This document shows positions 15,896 to 24,492 of a stretch of DNA of 64,000 nucleotides, in pieces. Under the pieces are notes generated by a model, which worked only from the letters and a program-made list of their open reading frames with translations, had not been told where the DNA came from and searched no databases. Numbering within the stretch: the first letter of the stretch is position 1; each line of letters starts with the position of its first letter. This stretch comes from Lachnospiraceae bacterium C1.1 (GTDB taxonomy: Bacteria > Bacillota > Clostridia > Lachnospirales > Lachnospiraceae), in NCBI GenBank assembly GCA_030434875.1, contig JAUISW010000001.1:1313501-1377500 (forward strand). Reading direction: 5' to 3'. The position numbers and the translations under genes were made by a program.

Positions 15896-17449
15896 ATGAA
15901 AAAAGATATTAACAGAAAAATAAATGTATGGATAGTTGGTGACAGTACGGTAAGTGCTTTTAACGACAATTATTATATGCCTCGTTACGGATGGGGTACA
16001 CAGTTAGGGCTGTATTTTAACGATGATGTAAATTTCATCAATCTTGCAATTTCCGGAACAAGCTCAAAAAGCTTCAGAAGCCGTGACAATTACAATGAAT
16101 TTATAAACGAGATATCCGAAGGCGATTTCTTACTCATAGGATTCGGGCATAATGATGAAAAGGTCGGTTCGATGACTTTCACTTCTCCTGAAGGAGACAT
16201 GAACACGGAAGGCTCTTTTGCAGAAAGCCTCAAAAAATATTATATAGACCCTGCAGAAAAAGCCAGAGCCTCTGTCATTCTTGTAACTCCTATAGTCAGA
16301 AGGGATCCATCTCAAAAATATGAAGGAGATTCTGTACATATAACAAAATATGGTGATTATGCAAAATCAATCAGAAATCTGGCTAAAGATCTGTCCCTGA
16401 CTTTATCGGATCTCACCAGGGAAACAAAGGAAATATACCTCTCTGTCGATAAGGATGATGATCCCGATAATGACAGTCTTTTCCAGCATGCAAGGACAGG
16501 TTCAAATCCCATTTCCGTTGATGATACCCATACAAGTCTTTTTGGCGCGGCAGTTAATGCCTATCTGATCGCAATGGATATAAAAAAATCGGATTCAGAT
16601 TTAAGATTTTATTTAAAAGATGATCTTCAAAATCCGCTTGATAATGCCGGACACTGGAAAGTACTTTCGATAAATAAAGACTATGTCGATCCTATATATT
16701 CAAGACCTGACAACGGAAGCAATTTCTGGCCTGAATATAAAGACAATAACGGAAACATCTGGTTTGCCACTGTTTTCGGAGATGTTAATGAAAGCTCGAT
16801 ACACGACAGAAACGAAGTATTTATTGGTAAAAACGATAATAATGAAATGCTGATTAAATGCGGCCTTACAAAGATCAACGGAAAGATCATGTCTAAATCA
16901 GATGGACTTGCCATGTATTTTATGCGTTTACCGGCTAATACATCATTTGAACTGAAAGCTGATATATGCCTCGAAAGCTATAATTTTTCCGGAACGGCAG
17001 CGGATTACTCCGCCTTTGGCCTTATGGTCAGGGACGATATCTATATTGACGAATACAGCGGACTGATTTTGGGCGATTATGTTGCAGCCGGAATTACTTT
17101 CCGTCCCGGCTTTGAAAACGGCTCAAATACCTTTGCCAGAAAAAGCGGTCTTTGTGATTTTGAAGGCGGAAGTCTTAGATCAATACCGAAGCCCGGAGAT
17201 GTCATGAATATGAAAATAGCCTCTACCGGTGATGGATATTCCGCACAGATAGAGGGCTATGATGAAGTCATTTCCGGTTATGATTATACGCTTACCGGCG
17301 TTGACAGCGAATATGTTTACATTGGTTTCTTCGCTGCAAGATCGATCAGTATTTCCGTTAAAAATATAGAACTGACCGTAAATGGCAAAGAAGTTCGCGA
17401 TTATAACTGTTTTAATGCCGATATATCAGAGTCGATCGCCATCGAATAA
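15896..17449 (+). CDS. Cytoplasmic SGNH esterase (CE12-like) with C-terminal lectin-like domain
   Basis: This 517-residue two-domain protein has no signal peptide. Residues about 9-230 are an SGNH hydrolase like rhamnogalacturonan acetylesterases (CE12): nucleophile serine in VGDSTVSAF, the glycine block near SGTSSKSF, GFGHND, and the Asp/His pair in VDDTHTSLFG. Residues about 245-505 resemble a DUF1349/concanavalin-type beta sandwich (WPEYKDNNGNIWFATVFGDV, FGLMVRDDIYIDEYSG). It probably deacetylates imported pectic or other acetylated oligosaccharides. The ribosome site AAAGGA is 12 bases from ATG 15896. The last 49 bases overlap rqcH on the other strand. Confidence 0.75.
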   Translation: MKKDINRKINVWIVGDSTVSAFNDNYYMPRYGWGTQLGLYFNDDVNFINLAISGTSSKSFRSRDNYNEFINEISEGDFLLIGFGHNDEKVGSMTFTSPEGDMNTEGSFAESLKKYYIDPAEKARASVILVTPIVRRDPSQKYEGDSVHITKYGDYAKSIRNLAKDLSLTLSDLTRETKEIYLSVDKDDDPDNDSLFQHARTGSNPISVDDTHTSLFGAAVNAYLIAMDIKKSDSDLRFYLKDDLQNPLDNAGHWKVLSINKDYVDPIYSRPDNGSNFWPEYKDNNGNIWFATVFGDVNESSIHDRNEVFIGKNDNNEMLIKCGLTKINGKIMSKSDGLAMYFMRLPANTSFELKADICLESYNFSGTAADYSAFGLMVRDDIYIDEYSGLILGDYVAAGITFRPGFENGSNTFARKSGLCDFEGGSLRSIPKPGDVMNMKIASTGDGYSAQIEGYDEVISGYDYTLTGVDSEYVYIGFFAARSISISVKNIELTVNGKEVRDYNCFNADISESIAIE

Positions 17450-19152
17450 TTAGTGTAGTATACAACGAACCCGGGCTTGGCACCTGCCGGCTTTTTTACT
17501 TCTTTTTTCTGGACATAGTCAATTTCAACCTTTGACTGTCCTCTTGCCTTCGAGTAATAAGCCGCCAAAGCTCCGGCTTCGTTAAATGCACGATCCGGAA
17601 TTTCTTCAGCCTTTAATCCGTTTGATTTCATGATAACATGAGATCCCGGGAATTTCTTTGAATGAAACCACCAGTCATTTCCTGTGGCAAACTTAAATGT
17701 AAGCTCATCATTCTGATAATTATTCTTTCCAACATAAAGATCAAAACCATCTGAAGATAAATAATGTAAAGGCTGACTTTTCGTGCTTCTCTCACCCTTT
17801 TTCTGAAAATGCTTTTTAATATATCCGCTGTCTGCAAGTTCTCTCCTGATTTCTTTCAAATCTGCCTCGTCTACAGCGATATCCAAAGAATTCTGAACCG
17901 ATTCAAGGTGGGAAATATCCGCTCTTGTTTCCTTTAACTGCTCGGTAACAGCCTCCTCAGTTCTTTTGAGCTTCTGGTAACGGTCGAAATATTTTTTTGC
18001 ATTATCTTTTGCTGATAAAAGCGGATCCAGCGGAACCGTAATTTCCGTATTGGTGTAATAATTTTCACAGGTAAGGGATTTAGCGCCTTCCTCGACGCCG
18101 TATCCATAGGTATTCAACATCTCACCGTATATTCTGTATTTATCTTTTTTCTCGGTATCCTTAAGCTGCTTTGACTGGATATCAAGCTTTTTATAATCCC
18201 TTTCGAGTATTGTGGAAACTATCTTTCTTAAATCTGCAGATCTCTGACGTATCCTTGTGAGATCATTTTTCTTAGCATAATATGTCTCCAGCACTTCAGA
18301 AATTGATTCATATTTTTCAATATCAAGATCTTTATATTCGCTTAAGTCTAAGGCTGCAAAATCCTTGGGAACGCCTGCTTCATATACGATCTCAGGAGTA
18401 AATTCCTCAGACTTAACAGTTTTCATCATATCCTGAAATTCATTATAAAGTCTTTCGATATCTTCCTCTGAATCCGCTGCAACCGAAAGATTACCATCAA
18501 TCCCGGCCCTAAAACAAAGCTCTGATGCCATCAGAGGAGAAAATCCCGTAAATGAATTATAAATCGCCTTTATATTATTCTGGGCTTTTTCAGTTATAAC
18601 TTTTTTGAAATCCTCAGCGCTGATCTCTTTTGTCGGGTCTATCTTATCCTGAGTTTCCGGAATAAAGTATTTCCTTCCCGGAAGCACTTCTCTTACAGAA
18701 CTTACCGTAAGTGGAACATGCTTTATAGCGTCAATTATATTATCCTCTTCATCGCAGAAAATTATATTTGAATATTTTCCCATCAATTCTATAACAAGAA
18801 CTTTTCTGCACATATCGCCCATCTCATTAAGATGCTCAACCGATATTCTTATTATTCTTTCAAGTCCCGGCTGGCTTATATCCGTGATCCTGCCATTTTG
18901 CAGGTGCTTTCTTAAAAGCATACAGAAATTTGGAGCTGTCATCGGGCTCTGTTTATTTGTCTCAGTAAAATAAACAAATGGCAGTGAAGCACCGGCAGAT
19001 ATCAAAACCCTTCTAGTTCCCCCATCTGCAGTTTTTACTGTCAACAATATCTCATCATTTTCAGGCTGTGCTATTTTATAAACTCTTCCCTGAATCAGAT
19101 TTTTTCTTAATTCTGCAGTCACTGCCGCAGTTGTTATTCCGTCAAATGCCAT
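17401..19152 (-). CDS. rqcH: RqcH (NFACT family), ribosome-associated quality control factor
   Basis: This 583-residue protein matches bacterial RqcH, formerly fibronectin-binding protein A. RqcH binds stalled 50S subunits and directs C-terminal alanine tailing. An NFACT-N domain opens MAFDGITTAAVTAELRKNLI and contains RKHLQNGRITDISQPGLERI, reading Glu-Arg where many members have Asp-Arg. A long helical coiled-coil section follows (about 280-430). The NFACT-R domain includes DLYVGKNNYQNDELTF and WWFHSKKFPGSHVIM. I chose ATG 19152, with AGGTGG 5 bases upstream. It follows glgA by 13 bases. Confidence 0.92.
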   Translation of the reverse strand: MAFDGITTAAVTAELRKNLIQGRVYKIAQPENDEILLTVKTADGGTRRVLISAGASLPFVYFTETNKQSPMTAPNFCMLLRKHLQNGRITDISQPGLERIIRISVEHLNEMGDMCRKVLVIELMGKYSNIIFCDEEDNIIDAIKHVPLTVSSVREVLPGRKYFIPETQDKIDPTKEISAEDFKKVITEKAQNNIKAIYNSFTGFSPLMASELCFRAGIDGNLSVAADSEEDIERLYNEFQDMMKTVKSEEFTPEIVYEAGVPKDFAALDLSEYKDLDIEKYESISEVLETYYAKKNDLTRIRQRSADLRKIVSTILERDYKKLDIQSKQLKDTEKKDKYRIYGEMLNTYGYGVEEGAKSLTCENYYTNTEITVPLDPLLSAKDNAKKYFDRYQKLKRTEEAVTEQLKETRADISHLESVQNSLDIAVDEADLKEIRRELADSGYIKKHFQKKGERSTKSQPLHYLSSDGFDLYVGKNNYQNDELTFKFATGNDWWFHSKKFPGSHVIMKSNGLKAEEIPDRAFNEAGALAAYYSKARGQSKVEIDYVQKKEVKKPAGAKPGFVVYYTNYSMAIDSDISALKQL

Positions 19153-19165
19153 AAATTCCACCTAT

Positions 19166-20611
19166 TCAGGGCTTCAGCCAGTCATACATCTCCTGGTACT
19201 GTCTTGCTGAGTTCCACCATGAGAAGTCAGCATCCATGCCTCTGTCAATGATCTTATTCCATTCACGGCGATGAGCAACAAATACACCTCTTGCGTAACG
19301 AATTGCATTGAGCATTTCATGTGCATTGAAGTTTGTGAATGTAAATCCTGTACCTGTACCCTCATATTCATTGTAAGGTATAACTGTGTCCTTAAGGCCG
19401 CCTGTTTCACGAACGATAGGAACAGTTCCATAACGAAGAGCCATGAGCTGTGAGAGGCCGCAGGGCTCAAATAATGAAGGCATAAGGAATGCATCACATG
19501 AACCATAAATCTTATGTGAGAGTTCCTCAGAATAGTAAATATTTGCTCGGCAGCGGTTATTATACTTCCAGTCAAAGTGACGGAACATATTTTCATACTG
19601 CTCCTCACCTGTACCGAGAACAACTACCTGAACATCTTCCTGCATAAGCTCATCCATAATATATGCAACAAGATCTATTCCCTTCTGACCGGTAAGTCTT
19701 GAAACGATACCGATCATGAAGGCACCGTCGTTTCTCTCAAGACCAAGCTGATCCTGAAGTGCTCTCTTATTCTTGATCTTTTCCTTACGAAAAGTCTTCT
19801 TTGAATATTTATGAGGCAGGAAATTATCTGTCTCAGGATTATAATCATTATAATCTATACCGTTTACTATACCTCTGAGATCGTGCTCTCTTGCTGTAAG
19901 AAGTCCATTAAGCTTTTCGCCGTAGAACTCAGTCTTGATCTCCTCAGCATAAGTACGGCTTACGGTTGTGATTGCATCCGCAAAAACAATTCCTCCCTTA
20001 AGGATATTTGCATCTTTATAAGCCTCAAGCTTATCCGGTGCAAAATAGTAGGAAGAAAGTCCGCTATACTGCTGTACTGTCTTAACATCCCAGGTTCCCT
20101 GGAATTTAAGGTTATGAATGGTTATTACAGACTTCATGTCACGGTAGAATTCACCATCGTGGAAGCTGTCATGCAGATATACAGGAACCATACCTGTCTG
20201 CCAGTCATGGCAGTGAATGATATCCGGATGGAAATCTATAAGCGGAAGTGCTGAAAGTGCAGCTCTTGAGAAGAATATAAATCTTTCAAGATCCCATTTC
20301 ATATCACTTGTATAAGCACTTTCTCCGGAGAAATAGTACTCATTATCTATGAAATAAAAAGTAACGCCGTTATACTGGCATTTAAATATTCCTACATAAG
20401 TACTCTTGCCATTATAATCCATATAGAAATTCGTAATGTACTCAAGCATATCCTTGTACTTCTGGTACATACAGTTATACTTTGGAATCATAACACGAAC
20501 ATCAAAGTAGCGCTTATCAAAACACGTAGGAAGCGATCCTACTACATCAGCCAATCCCCCCGTTTTAATAAATGGTACTGCTTCTGATGCTACAAACAAT
20601 ACATTTTTCAT
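19166..20611 (-). CDS. glgA: Glycogen synthase (ADP-glucose), GT5
   Basis: This 481-residue glycosyltransferase extends alpha-1,4-glucan from ADP-glucose. The N-terminal signature FIKTGGLADVVGSLP holds the Lys-x-Gly-Gly glucose-binding motif. HCHDWQTGMVPVYL and VNGIDYNDYNPETD are typical of GlgA. The C-terminal GT-B domain includes GIVSRLTGQKGIDLV and MPSLFEPCGLSQLMALRYG. Length is as expected (about 480). No other glycogen genes are nearby. ATG 20611 has AAAAGGAG upstream. Confidence 0.95.
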   Translation of the reverse strand: MKNVLFVASEAVPFIKTGGLADVVGSLPTCFDKRYFDVRVMIPKYNCMYQKYKDMLEYITNFYMDYNGKSTYVGIFKCQYNGVTFYFIDNEYYFSGESAYTSDMKWDLERFIFFSRAALSALPLIDFHPDIIHCHDWQTGMVPVYLHDSFHDGEFYRDMKSVITIHNLKFQGTWDVKTVQQYSGLSSYYFAPDKLEAYKDANILKGGIVFADAITTVSRTYAEEIKTEFYGEKLNGLLTAREHDLRGIVNGIDYNDYNPETDNFLPHKYSKKTFRKEKIKNKRALQDQLGLERNDGAFMIGIVSRLTGQKGIDLVAYIMDELMQEDVQVVVLGTGEEQYENMFRHFDWKYNNRCRANIYYSEELSHKIYGSCDAFLMPSLFEPCGLSQLMALRYGTVPIVRETGGLKDTVIPYNEYEGTGTGFTFTNFNAHEMLNAIRYARGVFVAHRREWNKIIDRGMDADFSWWNSARQYQEMYDWLKP

Positions 20612-20633
20612 AATTTTTCTCCTTTTGTTTTAT

Positions 20634-22316
20634 CTAGTCATGTTTCTTGAAATCATCAGCAAGTCTTTTCATTTCTTCAGCGCTCTGTCTTACAGTGTCT
20701 GTGACAACAGCGCCTCCTATAATTCTTGAAAGCTCGTCTGTTATTTCCTCATCATCCAATTCCCTGATCTCGGTTACCGTGCGCTCATCAATAACATTTT
20801 TCTGTATAAGAAAATGATGATCTGCCATCGCTGCTATCTGCGGCAGATGAGTAATGCAGATAACCTGATGTCTCTTAGCCAGACGGCTAAGGCATTCGGA
20901 AACCTTCTGAGCGGTTCTTCCGCTTATACCTGTATCTATTTCATCAAATATAAGCGTATCAATAGAATCCGTATCTGCCAGCACAGTTTTAAGCGCAAGC
21001 ATAACTCGTGAAAGTTCACCACCGGATGCTATATTTTTCAAAGGTCTCAGTGGTTCGCCGGGATTTGATGAAAGCATAAATTCAACTTCATCCCTGCCAT
21101 TTACAGTATATACGTCTGATTCCCTTACGTCTATTGTAAATTTTACATCTGGGAAATTTAAGTCCACCAATGCCTTCTGAAGTTTCCAGCCCAACTCTGT
21201 TGCGGCATGCTGTCTAAAGCTCGTCAATGCCGCAGCTGCCTTATCCAAGGATTTTTCTTCTTCTTTGATCTTATTTTTTAATTCTTCGATATAAGCATCA
21301 AAGTTTTCTATCTTTTCAAGTCTTTCTTTTCTGTCGGATAAAGCATCATATATCAATTCAAGACTCTGTCCATATTTAGATTTAAGCTGATTTATCTTAT
21401 CAAGTCTCGAGGTGACATTATTAAAATCTTCTTCCGAAAATTCAATTTCTCTGAGATAATTTTCCGCATCTTTCCTGAAATCAGAAACCAATGCATCTAT
21501 GGACACAAGTTCATCATAAAGACTTCCTGCTCTTTCATCATCAGATGAAATTTCCTGTACAAGCCTGACTGCCCGTCCTATCATCTCTCCGGCAGCTTCA
21601 TCACCACCTAAAAGTTCAAAGGCGCCTCCGACTGATTCTGCAATTTTCTTGGAATTATTCATGAGATGGAACTTTTTCTCAAGTTCTTCATCTTCTCCAT
21701 CTTTCAAAGATGCTTCTTCTATTTCCTCGATCTCATATCGAAGCAGATCAGCTTCCCTGATCCTTGCAGCCTCATCTGTATTTACGGAATCAAATTCTTC
21801 ATTTAATTTTCTATAATTTGCATAGTGCTCACTATAAACTGCAAATGCCTTTGCAAACTCATCCCCTGCATAACGGTCAAGTATTTTCAGATGATTCTTC
21901 TGATATAGCAAGGACTGATGCTCATGCTGTCCATGAATATCTATAAATAATGATGAAAGTTCTTTTAATTCTGAAGAATTAACTGTTTCTCCATTAACCT
22001 TTGTTATTCCCCGTCCGTCTTTAATCCTTCTTTTGATCACAAGAATATTATCATCGTCAATGGGGATTTCCATTTCTTTAAGTTTTGCCTTTTCTTCCTC
22101 TGATTCGACTGTAAAAACAAGCTCTATCTCAGCCGGCTTGTTCTTATCTCTTTCAACATCTTTTGCAGCCTTTCCTCCAAGGCCGAGACTTACTGAACCT
22201 ATCACCAGCGATTTTCCGGCTCCGGTTTCTCCTGAAAAGATATTCAGTCCGTTCGAAAGAAATATCTGGCTTTCATCGATCAGTGCAAGATTTTTTACTT
22301 GTAAGCTTACTAACAT
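20634..22316 (-). CDS. recN: DNA repair protein RecN
   Basis: This 560-residue SMC-like ATPase acts in recombinational repair of double-strand breaks. The Walker A GETGAGKS is at about 30-37. A long central coiled coil runs roughly 150-380. The C-terminal half carries ASGGELSRVMLALK and the Walker B LIFDEIDTGISG, ending with HLPQIAAMADHHFLI. Length is typical. ATG 22316 has GGAGGAAAT directly upstream. It follows argR, as in many Firmicutes. Confidence 0.95.
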   Translation of the reverse strand: MLVSLQVKNLALIDESQIFLSNGLNIFSGETGAGKSLVIGSVSLGLGGKAAKDVERDKNKPAEIELVFTVESEEEKAKLKEMEIPIDDDNILVIKRRIKDGRGITKVNGETVNSSELKELSSLFIDIHGQHEHQSLLYQKNHLKILDRYAGDEFAKAFAVYSEHYANYRKLNEEFDSVNTDEAARIREADLLRYEIEEIEEASLKDGEDEELEKKFHLMNNSKKIAESVGGAFELLGGDEAAGEMIGRAVRLVQEISSDDERAGSLYDELVSIDALVSDFRKDAENYLREIEFSEEDFNNVTSRLDKINQLKSKYGQSLELIYDALSDRKERLEKIENFDAYIEELKNKIKEEEKSLDKAAAALTSFRQHAATELGWKLQKALVDLNFPDVKFTIDVRESDVYTVNGRDEVEFMLSSNPGEPLRPLKNIASGGELSRVMLALKTVLADTDSIDTLIFDEIDTGISGRTAQKVSECLSRLAKRHQVICITHLPQIAAMADHHFLIQKNVIDERTVTEIRELDDEEITDELSRIIGGAVVTDTVRQSAEEMKRLADDFKKHD

Positions 22317-22362
22317 ATTTCCTCCGGCACTCTCCCTGTGTTTATATAAGTTAGTTTATTGC

Positions 22363-22812
22363 TTATTTTAATATATCCAGAATTTTAGATTTAACCAATT
22401 CTGTTTCATCTGCCTTTTTTATGGCACAAAAAATAGTATCATCACCGGCAATACAACCAAGCATTCCGTCAAAATCAAGTGAATCAAGTGCTGTAGCCAC
22501 AGCCATAGCCATACCGGTAACTGTCCTGATCACTATAAGATTTCCTGCTGTTTCCGCCGAGATCATGCCCTCTTTCAAAACACGAATGTATTTTTCTTCA
22601 AGGTGTCCGCTTCCTCCTGTCGGCCTTATATATTTCTGCCGACCGGTTGATGTAGCAATTTTGGTAAGCTGCATATCGCGTATATCTCTCGATACTGTGG
22701 CCTGTGTTACGTCAAAGCCTTCAATTCTCAGTTTTTCTGCAAGATCTTCCTGTGTTTCAATTTCAAATTCATTTATAAGTTCAAGGATTCTTTGCTGTCT
22801 GTTTTTTTTCAT
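22363..22812 (-). CDS. argR: Arginine repressor ArgR/AhrC
   Basis: This 149-residue regulator has an N-terminal winged helix (RQQRILELINEFEIETQEDL and VTQATVSRDIRDMQLTKI). The C-terminal domain that binds arginine and forms hexamers carries the core GCIAGDDTIFCAIK. It senses arginine and controls its synthesis and breakdown. The gene stands between nadK and recN, a conserved Firmicute order that need not reflect shared function. The ribosome site is weak. Confidence 0.93.
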   Translation of the reverse strand: MKKNRQQRILELINEFEIETQEDLAEKLRIEGFDVTQATVSRDIRDMQLTKIATSTGRQKYIRPTGGSGHLEEKYIRVLKEGMISAETAGNLIVIRTVTGMAMAVATALDSLDFDGMLGCIAGDDTIFCAIKKADETELVKSKILDILK

Positions 22813-22841
22813 TATTCATAACCATTTCTTTTGAATTATAT

Positions 22842-23678
22842 TTATGAATTAAATTTCTGGGAAAGTAATGAAAGGAAACTTTCCTGTCCAATTCTCAGAA
22901 TTCGGGTTACTTTCCTTGAAGGTCTTATCTCTACGTAGTCATTTTCTTTTACCGATATCTGATTATGTCCGTCAAAAACAACGGTGTTATCAGCTGTTCT
23001 TGAAATTATCTTTATACTGCTCTCGGGTGAAAGTACAATGCTTCTGGTATTAAGCGTATGCGGACAAACAGGGGTAATAACCATCATTCTGGCTGTCGGC
23101 TCTATTATAGGACCACCTGCAGACATAGAATATGCCGTGGAACCTGTAGGCGTACAAACTATAAGTCCGTCTGAACGATATGTACCAAGTTCACTTCCAT
23201 CAACCTCAAGCCTGTATTCGGAAATTTTCAAATTTGAGGAATTATGGATTACAATATCGTTTACAGCTCTTGACTCGCCCTTTATCGTACCATCTTCTTT
23301 ATAGACCTTGCCGCAAAGCATCATTCGCTCTTCTATGCTGTATTCCCCGGCAATGATCTTTTCCATTGCCTCAGGTATCTGACTGACCTCAACATCAGTA
23401 AGAAATCCAACTCTTCCGAGATTTATGCCAAGCATCGGTATTTCATGACTTGAAATATCCCTCGCAGCGGTAATAAACGTACCATCTCCGCCAAGTACGA
23501 TAACACAGTCTGTACCATCAGAAATATTTTTTACAGGAGTATAATTTCCAAGTCCATCAGGCTTGGAAACATGAAGTTCTACTATCTTTCCGGCATCCTC
23601 AAGGATCTTCCTTACAAGATTGGCACTCTTTAACTCTCTGTCTCTGTTTGCATTAACTACTATCAAAAATTGATTCAT
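22842..23678 (-). CDS. nadK: NAD kinase
   Basis: This 278-residue enzyme phosphorylates NAD to NADP. The diagnostic motifs are VLGGDGTFITAARDI (GGDGT), GINLGRVGFLTDVE, VNDIVIHN and TPTGSTAYSMSAGGPI. I chose ATG 23678 (MNQFLIVVNANRD), which matches the family N-terminus. An ATG 18 bases earlier would overlap tlyA and also lacks a ribosome site. The start has only a weak GGATAA upstream, so coupling to tlyA, which stops 1 base before, is likely. Confidence 0.93.
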   Translation of the reverse strand: MNQFLIVVNANRDRELKSANLVRKILEDAGKIVELHVSKPDGLGNYTPVKNISDGTDCVIVLGGDGTFITAARDISSHEIPMLGINLGRVGFLTDVEVSQIPEAMEKIIAGEYSIEERMMLCGKVYKEDGTIKGESRAVNDIVIHNSSNLKISEYRLEVDGSELGTYRSDGLIVCTPTGSTAYSMSAGGPIIEPTARMMVITPVCPHTLNTRSIVLSPESSIKIISRTADNTVVFDGHNQISVKENDYVEIRPSRKVTRILRIGQESFLSLLSQKFNS

Positions 23679-23679
23679 A

Positions 23680-24492
23680 TTATTTATCCAGTACATTGTG
23701 AGCTGAGTTTACAATAGACTCAACTAAATCATGCTGAAATCCGCCATCAGCTGTTTCTGCGTTTTTGCTTATATGAAGGAGGTACTCTATATTTCCCTCA
23801 GGTCCTCTTATTGGAGAAAAGTCAAGTCCCAAAACTACGAAGCCAATTTCTTCAGCTACTGCTATAACATTTTCTATAACTTCAATATGAACTTTTTTAT
23901 CTCTTACAACGCCTTTTTTTCCGACTTTCTCGCGTCCTGCCTCAAACTGTGGCTTTATAAGGCATACCATTTCCGCATCATCTGAAAGGATATTAAATGC
24001 CGCAGGAAGTATTTTTGAAAGAGAAATGAAAGATACGTCTACTGACGCAAATTCAGGATGATCACTGATATCTTCCTCAGTCAAATATCTGAAATTTGTT
24101 TTCTCCATGCATACTACACGGCTGTCACTTCTCAGTTTCCATGCCAGCTGTCCATAGCCAACATCTATCGAATAAACTTTTGAAGCACCATTTTGAAGCA
24201 TGCAGTCAGTAAATCCGCCTGTAGAAGCTCCGATGTCCATACAGATCTTGCCATCAAGATTTATCGGAAAAACCTCCATGGCTTTTTCAAGCTTTAATCC
24301 GCCTCTGCTCACATATTTCTGTGGCTTTCCCTTATATTCAATAGTGACTTTTTCATCGAAAGTAGATCCGCATTTATCTTCGCGCTGTCCATCGACAAAC
24401 ACGTCTCCGGACATTATATATATCTTTGCTTTTTCTCTGGACTCGGCAAGTCCCTGTTCTACCATCAGAAGATCTAATCTTTTCTTTGCCAT
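23680..24492 (-). CDS. tlyA: TlyA-family rRNA 2'-O-methyltransferase
   Basis: This 270-residue protein joins an N-terminal S4 RNA-binding domain (KKRLDLLMVEQGLAESREKA) to an FtsJ-like SAM methyltransferase (CMDIGASTGGFTDCMLQNGA; LIKPQFEAGREKVGKKGVV). The TlyA family methylates ribose in 16S and 23S rRNA and was once called hemolysin A. ATG 24492 directly follows the dxs stop, and GGATTAA at the end of dxs serves as ribosome site. Confidence 0.9.
   Translation of the reverse strand: MAKKRLDLLMVEQGLAESREKAKIYIMSGDVFVDGQREDKCGSTFDEKVTIEYKGKPQKYVSRGGLKLEKAMEVFPINLDGKICMDIGASTGGFTDCMLQNGASKVYSIDVGYGQLAWKLRSDSRVVCMEKTNFRYLTEEDISDHPEFASVDVSFISLSKILPAAFNILSDDAEMVCLIKPQFEAGREKVGKKGVVRDKKVHIEVIENVIAVAEEIGFVVLGLDFSPIRGPEGNIEYLLHISKNAETADGGFQHDLVESIVNSAHNVLDK

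Noticed and set aside
15784..15969. 61-codon minus-strand frame across the hairpin array
   Set aside because: It runs into the SGNH gene, is hydrophobic by chance and has no ribosome site or homologue that I recognise.
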